This document shows, piece after piece, positions 14,401 through 22,861 of a stretch of DNA of 48,954 bases. A program made the translations under genes and the position numbers. The notes beneath the pieces are model-generated. The model was not told the origin of the DNA, ran no database searches, and saw only the letters and a list, made by a program, of their open reading frames with translations. This DNA comes from Candidatus Woesearchaeota archaeon (GTDB lineage Archaea; Nanobdellota; Nanobdellia; Woesearchaeales; ARS49), in contig NYZT01000026.1 in assembly GCA_002687275.1 (NCBI GenBank), positions 1-48,954 on the forward strand, given 5' to 3'. Numbering within the stretch: position 1 is the stretch's first letter; the number at the start of each line of letters is the position of its first letter.

Positions 14401-17154
14401 ATGGCAGAAGAAAAACCCGAAGAGGCACCTGAATCTGAGACAGCACCGGAAGCTACTGAAGCGGCGCCTGAATCTGGAGCAGCACCTGAAGCTACCGAAG
14501 GCGAACCTACGCTTGGCGAAGTAGTCGAGCCTCGCGTTCCGCTAACACCCGAAGAAGAGCGCGCTCTCAGAGAAAAGTTCGAAGCCAGCACCCGCTACGT
14601 GAACAAAAAAGTAGGCAGCATATTCTTCGGCTTGCTAGGCCCAAAAATGATAAAGAAGATGGCCCGATCCAAAATAGTGACCCCTGAACTATACGACAAG
14701 GAAGGCTACCCTGTAGACGGTGGCCTCATGGACGTACGACTAGGAGTTATAGATCCAGGACTAAGATGCAAGACTTGCGGCAGCAAGCTCAAAGAATGTA
14801 TCGGCCACTTTGGCTACATCGAAATCGCCAGACCAGTCATCCACATCAACTTTGTCAAAATCATCCATACCATGCTACAGTGCAGTTGCAAAGAATGCGG
14901 CCGCGTGCTCATTGAAGATCAGAACATCCAAAAAACAAGAGAACAACTAGAACAAATAGAGACTGATGAGGGTGTCGAGGCACGCAGAGATGCTGTCAAG
15001 AACTTTGTGTCTAGCACGAAAAAAATGAACAAGTGCCCACACTGCAACGCCAAACAAGAAAAGATCACGCTAGAAAAACCAACCACGTTCATGGCAGATG
15101 CTGAGAGAAGAATAACACCCATCGAAATCAGGTCACGCCTAGAAAAAATTCCTGATGACGATTGCTGGGTGTTCGGCGTCAACCCAGAAAGCGCCAGACC
15201 AGAATGGATGGTGCTCACCGTGCTTGCTATCCCGCCAGTAACCGTAAGGCCAAGCATTACGTTGGAGAGCGGCGAACGAAGCGAAGACGACCTAACCCAC
15301 AAGCTGGGAGACATCGTCCGAATCAACCAACGATTATTCGAGAACATAAATGCAGGAGCGCCAGAAATCATTGTTGAGGACTTATGGGACTTGCTCCAGT
15401 ATCACGTTACAACATTCTTTGACAACGAGGTAGCCCAGCTACCTCCTGCCAGACACCGATCAGGCCAACCCCTGAAAACAATCTCAGAACGTATCAAAAG
15501 CAAAGAAGGACGTATCAGGCACAACTTAGCAGGCAAGCGCACCAATTTCTGCGCGCGTACGGTCATCAGTCCAGACACTATGTTGGCCATCAACGAAGTG
15601 GGAGTTCCAAACTCTGTAGCCATGAAGCTCTCTGTTCCTGAGATAATTAACGAATGGAACCGAGAATATCTCAAAAAATTCGTAGAGAACGGGCCCACAA
15701 AGTATCCTGGCGCAAACTATCTCGTCAGACCAGACGGAAAAAAGAAGAAAATCACAGAAGAGACAAAAGAAGCCATACTAGAAGAGTTACAACCTGGCTA
15801 CGTAGTAGAACGTCACCTCATTGACGGAGACATCAGCGTCTTCAACAGACAACCCAGTCTTCACAGAATGAGCATGATGTGTCACAGAGTTCGTGTGCTA
15901 CCTGGCAGAACTCTGCGCTTGAATCCTGCGGTATGTGCGCCCTACAACGCAGACTTTGATGGGGACGAGATGAACCTCCACATTCCGCAAACAGAAGAAT
16001 CCAGAGCCGAAGCAGAGATACTATTAGACGTCCAAACCCAGCTTATCAGCCCAGGCTATGGGGGAAGCGCCATTGGTTGTATCCATGACGGCATTTCTGG
16101 CAATTTCGTACTCACCAAATTCTTAGAGCTTGAGAGACAACCTGCAATCGATCTCTTGTGTGCGGTAGGAATATTTGATGTTAGCAAACTTCCAAACAAA
16201 AAGCTCATCACTGGCAAAGAAATTTTCAGCACGCTCCTACCTGACGACTTTACCTTCCATGGAAAATCCAAAAACGGAGAGGAAGTAGTCGTAGAAAAAG
16301 GACAGCTCATAAAGGGAGTTATCGACCAAAAAACCGTTGGCGGAGAGGGCGCAGGCGAGATGATCCGTGCACTGCAAAAAGATTACGGAAGCCAGCAAAC
16401 CATTGACATCATTCACTCAATCTTCAAGCTAGGCATAGAAGTGTTGCTATACACAGGCATAAGTGCACCAGTCTCAGATATTGACCTTCCACGAGCTGCC
16501 AACAAAAAAATCCAAGAGTTACTCGTCCAGGCAGAAGAAGAGGTCGCCCAGATCATCCAGGATTTCGATGCAGGACAACTCGAGGCCCATCCTGGAAGAA
16601 CGGTCAAAGAAACCGTAGAACTTCGCATACTAGAAATCCTGAATAAAGCAAGAAATTCTTGTGGAGACACCATCCGAGATCACTTTACTGAAGGATTGAA
16701 CAGCACCAGCATTATCAGCTCGGGTGCTAGGGGAAACATACTAAACATTGTACAGATGGCTGCCTGTGTGGGTCAGCAAGCCCTAAGAGGCAAGCGCATC
16801 GACAAGGGCTACAAGGGTAGAACCCTAAGCTGCTTCAAACACGGCGATCTTAAGCCCGAGGCTCGAGGTTTTGTGCGCAACAGTTTCCGAAAAGGACTCA
16901 ACCCAAAAGAGTTCTTCTTCCACGCCATCACAGGCAGAGACAGTCTGATGGACACCGCCCTACGCACGCCAAAGAGCGGCTACCTCTACCGAAGACTAGC
17001 TAACGCAATGCAGGACCTAAAAGTTGAGCATGATAAAACCGTGCGAGACGCAAACGGTCGAATCATCCAGTTTATCTACGGAGAGGACGGCATAGACGTC
17101 TCCCGTTCAGAAAAAGGAGTCATTAATGTTGACAGGATAACGAGGCAAGCATGA
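14401..17154 (+). CDS. rpoA1: DNA-directed RNA polymerase subunit A' with acidic N-terminal extension
   Basis: 917 aa. The catalytic motif NADFDGDEMNLHIP near residue 515 binds the active-site Mg ions. The N-terminal zinc site CKTCGSKLKECIGHFGYI, a second pair of CxxC motifs and the bridge-helix region AARGNILNIVQ-like SSGARGNILNIVQMAAC are present. The conserved start (KKVGSIFFGLLGPKMIKKM) appears only after about 55 residues of Glu/Ala/Pro-rich sequence (EEKPEEAPESETAPEATEAA). No methionine lies at the conventional start, so the extension is likely translated. Its function is unknown. The ATG abuts the rpoB stop and its 3' end overlaps rpoA2 by 4 nt. Confidence 0.97.
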   Translation: MAEEKPEEAPESETAPEATEAAPESGAAPEATEGEPTLGEVVEPRVPLTPEEERALREKFEASTRYVNKKVGSIFFGLLGPKMIKKMARSKIVTPELYDKEGYPVDGGLMDVRLGVIDPGLRCKTCGSKLKECIGHFGYIEIARPVIHINFVKIIHTMLQCSCKECGRVLIEDQNIQKTREQLEQIETDEGVEARRDAVKNFVSSTKKMNKCPHCNAKQEKITLEKPTTFMADAERRITPIEIRSRLEKIPDDDCWVFGVNPESARPEWMVLTVLAIPPVTVRPSITLESGERSEDDLTHKLGDIVRINQRLFENINAGAPEIIVEDLWDLLQYHVTTFFDNEVAQLPPARHRSGQPLKTISERIKSKEGRIRHNLAGKRTNFCARTVISPDTMLAINEVGVPNSVAMKLSVPEIINEWNREYLKKFVENGPTKYPGANYLVRPDGKKKKITEETKEAILEELQPGYVVERHLIDGDISVFNRQPSLHRMSMMCHRVRVLPGRTLRLNPAVCAPYNADFDGDEMNLHIPQTEESRAEAEILLDVQTQLISPGYGGSAIGCIHDGISGNFVLTKFLELERQPAIDLLCAVGIFDVSKLPNKKLITGKEIFSTLLPDDFTFHGKSKNGEEVVVEKGQLIKGVIDQKTVGGEGAGEMIRALQKDYGSQQTIDIIHSIFKLGIEVLLYTGISAPVSDIDLPRAANKKIQELLVQAEEEVAQIIQDFDAGQLEAHPGRTVKETVELRILEILNKARNSCGDTIRDHFTEGLNSTSIISSGARGNILNIVQMAACVGQQALRGKRIDKGYKGRTLSCFKHGDLKPEARGFVRNSFRKGLNPKEFFFHAITGRDSLMDTALRTPKSGYLYRRLANAMQDLKVEHDKTVRDANGRIIQFIYGEDGIDVSRSEKGVINVDRITRQA

Positions 17155-18260
17155 AACCAGAACTCAAACAATACGCGGACAAGCTCAACAAGAAACTCTT
17201 AGATCAGTTAGAGGAAGTGCCCTCCTCAAAGCTTAGCAAAGTAGCCAAGACTATCGTGGAAGAGTTTGAATCTGCACAAGTAGACGCAGGCGAAGCAGTA
17301 GGCCTTATCTGTGCAGAAAGCATAGGCGAACAAGGCACACAGATGACCTTAGACACCTTCCACTTTGCAGGTGTGGCAGAAATGAACGTCACCATGGGGT
17401 TGCCGCGACTTATCGAAATCCTAGACGGAAGAAAGCTTATCAAGACACCTATGATGGAGATCTTCCTCAAAAGCCCTTACAACAAAGGCAAGGACGTGCG
17501 AGATCTCGCACGCAAGCTCAAAGCCACAAAAGTTGGCGACCTGGTAAAAGAATACAGCATGAACATTGCAGAACTCAAGCTCCAGCTAACCATGGATGAA
17601 GAAAAGATGAAAATCTGGGGGGTCACCCCTGCCGGACTGAGCAAAGCCATAAGTAAAGGGGTTAAGGCCAAGGTTAAGATGGAAGGCAACGTGGTTGACG
17701 TAAAGCTAAAGGACGATAGCGATCTTAGCGCTCTCTACTCCCTTCGAGGCACAATCAACGAACTCCAAGCCGCAGGCATCAAAGGAATATCTCAGGTGCT
17801 CACGGTAGAAAGAGGAGAAGAGTTCATCATCATTACTAGTGGCACCAACCTAAAGAAAGTGTTGGAGCTAGACTTTGTGGATGGCGAACGAACAACCACA
17901 AACGATCTGTACGAAATTGCAAAAGTTCTTGGCATTGAGGCTGCACGCCAAGCAATAATCAACGAGGTTGACCGTGTTATTGATGCACAAGGATTGAGCA
18001 TTGACACGCGACACGTATTGCTTGTTGCCGACACAATGACGGTGAGCGGAAGCATCAAGGGAATCACCCGGTACGGCGTCGTTAGTGAGAAGAGCAGCGT
18101 GCTCGCCCGAGCAAGTTTCGAAACCCCTATAAAACATTTGATTAACGCAACCCTTGCTGGTGAACGTGACCCGCTCAACAGCGTGGTTGAGAATGTCATG
18201 CTGAACCAGCTCATCCCTGTCGGCACAGGGTTGCCAAAGCTCAACATGGAGAAGAAATAA
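17151..18260 (+). CDS. rpoA2: DNA-directed RNA polymerase subunit A''
   Basis: 369 aa, the separately encoded C-terminal part of the largest polymerase subunit, as in other archaea. It carries the trigger loop GEQGTQMTLDTFHFAGVAEM near residues 59-78 and the downstream GLPRLIEILDGRK, plus the C-terminal clamp region DTMTVSGSIKGITRYGV and ASFETPIKHLINATLAGE. In the trigger loop, residue 61 is Gln where EPG is typical, and residue 68 is Asp where most archaea and bacteria have Arg and Pol II has Asn. His71 is kept. It overlaps rpoA1 by 4 nt and rpl30e by 1 nt. Confidence 0.97.
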   Translation: MKPELKQYADKLNKKLLDQLEEVPSSKLSKVAKTIVEEFESAQVDAGEAVGLICAESIGEQGTQMTLDTFHFAGVAEMNVTMGLPRLIEILDGRKLIKTPMMEIFLKSPYNKGKDVRDLARKLKATKVGDLVKEYSMNIAELKLQLTMDEEKMKIWGVTPAGLSKAISKGVKAKVKMEGNVVDVKLKDDSDLSALYSLRGTINELQAAGIKGISQVLTVERGEEFIIITSGTNLKKVLELDFVDGERTTTNDLYEIAKVLGIEAARQAIINEVDRVIDAQGLSIDTRHVLLVADTMTVSGSIKGITRYGVVSEKSSVLARASFETPIKHLINATLAGERDPLNSVVENVMLNQLIPVGTGLPKLNMEKK

Positions 18261-18508
18261 TGGATATTCGCAAGCTAGTAGAAGCAGACAAAACCGTTAT
18301 CGGTTCTGACAGAGTTCTTAAGGGAATGGCAAAAGAAACCATTAAGGAAGTGTTGCTCAGCAAAAACCTTGCTCTCCACACTCGGCAAAAAGTGGAACAC
18401 TACGCCAAACTCCACGACATTAAGATAACCGAGCTTGAACAAAATTCTGAAGAACTCGGCGTTTTATGCAAGAAACCTTTTAACATTTCTATCATAGGAG
18501 TAATATGA
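18260..18508 (+). CDS. rpl30e: Ribosomal protein L30e-like
   Basis: 82 aa, shorter than the usual 95-105 aa of archaeal L30e. TVIGSDRVLKGMAKETIKEV, then VEHYAKLHDIKI and NSEELGVLCKKPFNISIIGVI follow the L7Ae/L30e RNA-binding fold; the canonical YAKLxxIPVxEFxGxSxELG pattern is recognisable. In archaea this gene normally lies between rpoA2 and nusA, exactly as here. The start TAATG overlaps the rpoA2 stop by one base. It could bind kink-turn RNA in the large ribosomal subunit. The C-terminal strand is truncated compared with relatives. Confidence 0.88.
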   Translation: MDIRKLVEADKTVIGSDRVLKGMAKETIKEVLLSKNLALHTRQKVEHYAKLHDIKITELEQNSEELGVLCKKPFNISIIGVI

Positions 18509-18915
18509 CTCGAACCTTAAATGAGGACGACCTAAAACTTATGGGTCTTTTTGAGAAACGCACAGGAGCGGTGCTCAAAGACTGCATCAAGACGGGTGAG
18601 ATTATAGCCTTTATCGTACTCCAAGGTCTAGAAAAAGCAATAGGGCCTGGCGGTAAGAACATAAAATCGTTAGAAAAGGCCATGAACAAGCGAATCCGAG
18701 TCATCCAATGGGATGAGGACAAAGATCAGTTCATCAAGAATACCTTCTCCCCCTACCAAATATCTAACATTATTGAGAAAGACGGCAAGATCACCCTAGA
18801 GGCTTCTGATTACAAGACTCGAGGCATGCTTATCGGTCGCAACGCCTCCACGCTGAGAACAAACGAAACCATAATCAGGCGCTACTTCCCTATCGGTGAG
18901 CTGCGCGTCGCTTGA
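18505..18915 (+). CDS. nusA: Archaeal NusA-like KH-domain transcription factor
   Basis: 136 aa, the size of archaeal NusA, which consists only of the two KH domains. KH signatures are visible: LEKAIGPGGKNIKSLEKAMN (KH1, GxxG) and TRGMLIGRNASTLRTNETII (KH2, IGRN). The protein is thought to bind nascent RNA during elongation or termination. The ATG overlaps the L30e stop (ATGA). This is the last gene of the rpo operon here; the rps12 and rps7 genes that usually follow in archaea are missing. The stop directly abuts the stop of the convergent thioredoxin-like gene. Confidence 0.93.
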   Translation: MTRTLNEDDLKLMGLFEKRTGAVLKDCIKTGEIIAFIVLQGLEKAIGPGGKNIKSLEKAMNKRIRVIQWDEDKDQFIKNTFSPYQISNIIEKDGKITLEASDYKTRGMLIGRNASTLRTNETIIRRYFPIGELRVA

Positions 18916-19452
18916 CTACTTCCACTTAATGCTACAACCCATCGTGTTTGTCACAGGTTCTTCAACTTCCTTTCCTTCTTGTAATGCCACGATGGCGTCC
19001 TTGAGGTCTTCCTTTGTCACGTTGTTTGGCTCTTGCCAGTTGTCGTCAAACCGCCCTTGGTAACGTAACTTTCTTTCCTTGTCAAAGATGAAGAAGTGTG
19101 GGGTGCACTGGCCGCCAAATTCCTTTGCCACCAACTGGCTTTCGTCATGTAGGTACAGGAAGTGTAGTTGCTTTTCTTTTACTCTTTTAACCATCCCCTC
19201 AAAAGAATCTTCAGGGTAGGAGGATGAGTCATTGCTGTTGATGCCCACCACGCTGATGTTGGTGAAGTTCTTTGCCACATTGTTGATCCGTGGCTCAACG
19301 GCTATCGCGTACGGGCAGTGATTGCACGTGAAGAACACCACAAGAATGTCTGCATGGAAGTCCTCTAGTTTGTACATCTTCCCATCTGTCCCTGGCAGGT
19401 CAAAGCCAGGACATGTGTCGCCAATTTTTAGTTTGTAGTCTACGCTTTCCAT
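18916..19452 (-). CDS. Thioredoxin-fold redoxin (AhpC/TSA-like)
   Basis: 178 aa. The start GDTCPGFDLPGTDGKMYKL is typical of peroxiredoxin-like redoxins, followed by the redox motif VVFFTCNHCPYA (CxxC near residue 43) and GQCTPHFFIFDKERKLRYQG, which holds the cis-proline. The family reduces thiols or peroxides; the CNHCPY form occurs in uncharacterised redoxins. No signal peptide, so it is cytoplasmic. TATA box TTAATAAG lies 26 nt upstream of the ATG. It is convergent with nusA and stands alone. Confidence 0.85.
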   Translation of the reverse strand: MESVDYKLKIGDTCPGFDLPGTDGKMYKLEDFHADILVVFFTCNHCPYAIAVEPRINNVAKNFTNISVVGINSNDSSSYPEDSFEGMVKRVKEKQLHFLYLHDESQLVAKEFGGQCTPHFFIFDKERKLRYQGRFDDNWQEPNNVTKEDLKDAIVALQEGKEVEEPVTNTMGCSIKWK

Positions 19453-19477
19453 GGTGCCTCTCTAGCGTGTTCACTTA

Positions 19478-19897
19478 TTAACCTTGCTGTAGTTCAACGA
19501 CAACTTCTGCCATTTCTGTGGTATGAAACACGCGAAGCTTGCTTTGATGATCTAACATCCTATCGTTTGTCCATAAGGGTCTATCAAAAGCCAGCGCTAG
19601 AGCAAAGAACGCTACGTCATCTGGATCAGGGCACAGACGTTTGGCGGGTTCCATAAATTCTGCATACTCCTCTTCGTCCACTATGAACACTTTCTCCGGA
19701 AGCCTCTTGAGTGTCTCTAAGAACTGTTTAGGAGTAATATTGGCCTTTTTGCAAATCGCTGATTTGTACCGGCGTAGTTCGATAAGAGCGATCTTAGGTG
19801 CAGCCAAACTAAGTACGTTTTTTTCTACGAGTGTGCGAACGCCTGATCGTTTCCAAAAAAATCCAAACAAGATGTTGGTGTCTAGCACCACTCTCAT
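19478..19897 (-). CDS. vapC: PIN-domain toxin (VapC-like)
   Basis: 139 aa from ATG 19897. PIN acidic residues occur in RVVLDTNILFGFFW (Asp5), ALIELRRYK (Glu), CPDPDDVAFFALAL and LWTNDRMLD, as in VapC-type RNases that cleave tRNA or other RNA. The start overlaps the antitoxin stop (ATGA), the usual toxin-antitoxin coupling; the longer track ORF would overlap the antitoxin and is unlikely. The upstream partner is a ribbon-helix-helix protein. The RNA target cannot be read from sequence. Confidence 0.85.
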   Translation of the reverse strand: MRVVLDTNILFGFFWKRSGVRTLVEKNVLSLAAPKIALIELRRYKSAICKKANITPKQFLETLKRLPEKVFIVDEEEYAEFMEPAKRLCPDPDDVAFFALALAFDRPLWTNDRMLDHQSKLRVFHTTEMAEVVVELQQG

Positions 19898-20136
19898 CGC
19901 GAACCTTTCTTTCTTCGTTTTTCTGCGCGTTCCTTCCTGCCTCTGCGAACGAGAGTTACTGCCCAATCCATAATCTCTCTATCCTTCTCTACTTGACGGT
20001 GCAGGCTTGCAATCTCGTCAAGCCTGCCCGCTTTTTCCTCAATTGCCTTTCTCACAAAGCCGGACCAGTTTATCTCGTCATGCTCTTTCATGGTCTTCCG
20101 AGTTTCCTCTGGCACTGACAATGTTATACTTACCAT
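19894..20136 (-). CDS. Ribbon-helix-helix antitoxin of PIN toxin
   Basis: 80 aa. The N-terminus MVSITLSVPEETRKTMKEHD is a ribbon-helix-helix DNA-binding strand and helix, followed by INWSGFVRKAIEEKAG, typical of archaeal RHH antitoxins. The basic C-terminus (RRGRKERAEKRRKKGSR) probably wraps the toxin. It precedes and overlaps the VapC-like gene. The promoter has TTTAAATATT about 28 nt upstream and an inverted repeat at 20141-20154 next to the start, suited to autorepression by this protein. Confidence 0.85.
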   Translation of the reverse strand: MVSITLSVPEETRKTMKEHDEINWSGFVRKAIEEKAGRLDEIASLHRQVEKDREIMDWAVTLVRRGRKERAEKRRKKGSR

Positions 20137-20140
20137 AAAA

Positions 20141-20154
20141 AACGTAAATACGTT
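20141..20154. promoter_or_regulatory. Inverted repeat, probable RHH antitoxin operator
   Basis: AACGTA-AA-TACGTT, two 6-bp arms with a 2-nt spacer, between the TATA box and the start codon of the RHH antitoxin gene. Position and symmetry suit autoregulation by the antitoxin-toxin complex. Inference from position only. Confidence 0.5.
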
Positions 20155-20171
20155 AGAATATTTAAAGGTTG

Positions 20172-22220
20172 CTATTCAAACGGTATAGGTTGGTCGCCGC
20201 CTGCCCAGGGACGGTACTCGCCAAATGGCGGGGCGACGCTTGCCACCATGTATTGTGGGCTGTAGCTTCCACCAACATATGAGTTGTGGATGCTGCTGAA
20301 GGGTACGCCTGGCTGGCCGTATTGTGTTCTTAGCTTGGGATCGAAGTGTTGCCAGGCCTTCATGAGGATGCGGCCCTGGCCGAACTTTTCTTCCTCGTGA
20401 CCCTCACTCACTACCGGGCCGGTGAATCCTTTGTCTTTGAGTATCTTTACGGCATCCTTGATTGGGAGTATGCCCTGGCCTGGTGGCAGGTGTGCGTGCG
20501 CTCCTGTTGCTGTGTCTACGGCCTGGACGCCAGAGATAAGATCGTTGTCTGCAAGCTTTTGCACTTGCTCTAGATACCAGGAGTTGAACTCTTTGACTCG
20601 TTTTTCCCAGGGAAGGTCTGTTTTGAAGTGCTCGAGCCACATGCCTAGGTGTCCTGTGTCAAATATTCCTTTGATGTGCTGTGCGGCTGATTTTTTGGCC
20701 TCCACGGGGTTGACGCCTTCTTGGACAAGATCATGTTCCATCTCTCTTCTGGAGTTGGTGATGATGTCGATGAACTCGTCTGGGTGGCCGCCGAAGTATT
20801 GTGGCCAGCCAATCTCTGGTCCGATCATTAGATCATGCTTGAGTGTTTTGCCGCGCGCCTTTTGTTCTTCATACGCAATCATGCCTGCTTTTTTGTATCC
20901 CTTGATGGCCATGTCCCTTGCATGCGTCTCAAAGAACTGCGCGTTGTTCTTTCTTCGCTCGTTCTCTGCCACTGACTGCTGCTGTTGCTGGATCTCTTTT
21001 AGGTAGTCTTTGACGTTGGTGTCAAACTGTTTGATTTTGATCTCGTTATCTTTTTGCTTTTCAGGACTTGCTAGTAATTCTTCAAATATTTCTAGTCTCT
21101 GTTCGTTAACTGCGGTTTCTCTGGGGTTGTTTGCCGCTCGTGCATCATTGATTTCTCGCTGTATCTTAATTCTTGTTTCTTCAGGATTTTCCAAGCCCTT
21201 CTTGTTCTCCTCTAAGTGGCTAAGGCGCTCTCTGTCTCCTTCCAGGAAACTTCGGGTTCTTGCTATATTACTTCTAGCTGAGCTTAGTTCGCGTGCAAAT
21301 ATCTCTTCGCGAATGAGTTTGAAGGCTGCCTCTCTTACTTTGAGATCGTTTCCTCTGTCCTTTGGGTTTAGATAGGCGGGGTTCTCCTTGTTTGTCTGCG
21401 AATCGATTTTATTCTTGAACATTTCTTTTTCTTTGAACTCTTTCAAGAAATCTTCCCAGGTGATGTATCTTTTGAGGTTGAGCTTTGCGACCTCTTCCTC
21501 GGTCATGTTTAGAGTGTCCTGCTCGAATTTTCTTTCGTCATCTCGGTACGCAAAGAACGGATTGGGTAGTCTTCGCCTGGGGAGTTCTTGCATGGCGCCG
21601 GTCTCTACGTCTATCAATCGTAGGGCGTCCCTGACTGCTTCGTCTGGGATTTCGAACATTTTCTTGTCCACTGTTTTTCCATCCTTGTTCTTTGTCTCGC
21701 CTATGGTGTGATTCCAGGATTGTTCGAATAGTGCGCGGGGGAATTCAAAACTAACAAGGTCTACCTCGCCGCCGCCTAGGTCGGCAGCAAACTGTAGTGC
21801 CTCTCGTATCTCGTCAAGGTTTTCTTTTTGTGCTTGCTCGTCTATTCTTCGTTGTTGCATGTCAAAGCCAGATAGGTTGGTTACCGCTCCTGTTGGGAGT
21901 TCGAAACCTATAAGATTGGTTTGGTTTGCTAGAGCGACTTCCTTGAGTGCCTCGCGTACTTCTTTTCCTGTTGCCTTGCTTCCGCCACCCATGGGCTGTT
22001 TTCTGCTCGTTGAAAGAACGATTTGGATGTTGCCTGCTCCGCCTCTGATGGCTGCCTGGACGTTCTGCAACATATTTTTCCCCGATATGGGGTCTGTCTC
22101 TACCACGGTCTGTCCTATCTGGTTGAGGGTGAGCACGGGTTCTTCGAGGGCTTCCTGTGGCTTGATGTCAGCCACGGGGGTGTAGCCTCGGTCCATGCTG
22201 TTTGTTGGCTCGTACGCCAT
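20172..22220 (-). CDS. TIM-barrel (xylose isomerase-like) protein with coiled-coil insert
   Basis: 682 aa. The C-terminal part has the sugar-phosphate isomerase/AP-endonuclease-2 TIM-barrel pattern: IGPEIGWPQYFGGHPDEF, FDTGHLGMWLEHFKTD, GAHAHLPPGQGILPIKDAV and GPVVSEGHEEEKFGQG, with His, Asp and Glu residues that could bind metals. A charged Gln/Glu/Lys-rich helical region (about residues 280-430) forms a long coiled coil inserted before it. The N-terminal 110 residues are unfamiliar. Promoter TTTATATAC lies 26 nt upstream. It is the last of three same-strand neighbours that may act together. The substrate is unknown. Confidence 0.65.
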   Translation of the reverse strand: MAYEPTNSMDRGYTPVADIKPQEALEEPVLTLNQIGQTVVETDPISGKNMLQNVQAAIRGGAGNIQIVLSTSRKQPMGGGSKATGKEVREALKEVALANQTNLIGFELPTGAVTNLSGFDMQQRRIDEQAQKENLDEIREALQFAADLGGGEVDLVSFEFPRALFEQSWNHTIGETKNKDGKTVDKKMFEIPDEAVRDALRLIDVETGAMQELPRRRLPNPFFAYRDDERKFEQDTLNMTEEEVAKLNLKRYITWEDFLKEFKEKEMFKNKIDSQTNKENPAYLNPKDRGNDLKVREAAFKLIREEIFARELSSARSNIARTRSFLEGDRERLSHLEENKKGLENPEETRIKIQREINDARAANNPRETAVNEQRLEIFEELLASPEKQKDNEIKIKQFDTNVKDYLKEIQQQQQSVAENERRKNNAQFFETHARDMAIKGYKKAGMIAYEEQKARGKTLKHDLMIGPEIGWPQYFGGHPDEFIDIITNSRREMEHDLVQEGVNPVEAKKSAAQHIKGIFDTGHLGMWLEHFKTDLPWEKRVKEFNSWYLEQVQKLADNDLISGVQAVDTATGAHAHLPPGQGILPIKDAVKILKDKGFTGPVVSEGHEEEKFGQGRILMKAWQHFDPKLRTQYGQPGVPFSSIHNSYVGGSYSPQYMVASVAPPFGEYRPWAGGDQPIPFE

Positions 22221-22254
22221 GGGTTGAGAATAGACTGCGGGTATATAAATACTA

Positions 22255-22830
22255 TTAGTTGTAGCTGCGGGTGTTGTCTTGGCGTATGTAGCCTTGTTCT
22301 TGCTCGCGCATGTTGTCTGCGAGGCTTTGGGCGTATTTTTTCACGTTACCTGCGCGTTCTTCAATGGCCTCAAACTGTGCCTTGCTTGCTTCGGTGTCTT
22401 GGTAGCCTCGACTGCGTTTGAGCTCTTCTGCCGCGGTTATTTCGTAGAGTTCCTTTTCTTGGGAGTATGTTCTGTCAGCAACTTGGTTGAGCGCGCTTGC
22501 TCGTTGGTAGTTTTCTTCCGTGCTTCTTTGGGCAAATCGGTTGACTTCTTCACGGACCTCTTCTTGGTGGGTTCGTTCTTCTAGGTTTTCCTGTTCGGGT
22601 TCTTCTTCTTTGAACAGGTCTTCGAGCTTGGTGGCTTTTTGTTGCTCCATGAACTGATGGATGGCCTCTCGCTCTACCTCTGCCTCCTCGATCATGCCTG
22701 TGGTGGCTGCGTTTTGTTGTTTGGATCGTTCTTCACGTTTCTTGAGAAATTCTTTTAGCTGTTGCAGCGCTTTGACTCGTTGCTCGGGGGGTAGTTGCTT
22801 TATCTTTTCTATTAGGTCTTTAAGTTTCAC
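22255..22830 (-). CDS. Coiled-coil hypothetical protein
   Basis: 191 aa, almost entirely charged helix (KLKDLIEKIKQLPPEQRV at the start, then many Glu/Gln/Lys residues), so an extended coiled coil without enzyme motifs. It starts with GTG at 22830, supported by the TATA box ATTATATAG about 25 nt upstream. It lies between the TIM-barrel gene and an unknown 544-aa gene on the same strand, each with its own promoter. A structural or adaptor role in the same process is an inference from neighbourhood. Confidence 0.55.
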   Translation of the reverse strand: MKLKDLIEKIKQLPPEQRVKALQQLKEFLKKREERSKQQNAATTGMIEEAEVEREAIHQFMEQQKATKLEDLFKEEEPEQENLEERTHQEEVREEVNRFAQRSTEENYQRASALNQVADRTYSQEKELYEITAAEELKRSRGYQDTEASKAQFEAIEERAGNVKKYAQSLADNMREQEQGYIRQDNTRSYN

Positions 22831-22861
22831 GGTAGATAGAGTCCTTCTCGCTATATAATGG

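Noticed and set aside
20422-21006. 194-aa plus-strand ORF opposite the TIM-barrel gene
   Set aside because: Antisense to a well-supported gene, Ser/Cys-rich, without promoter or motif.
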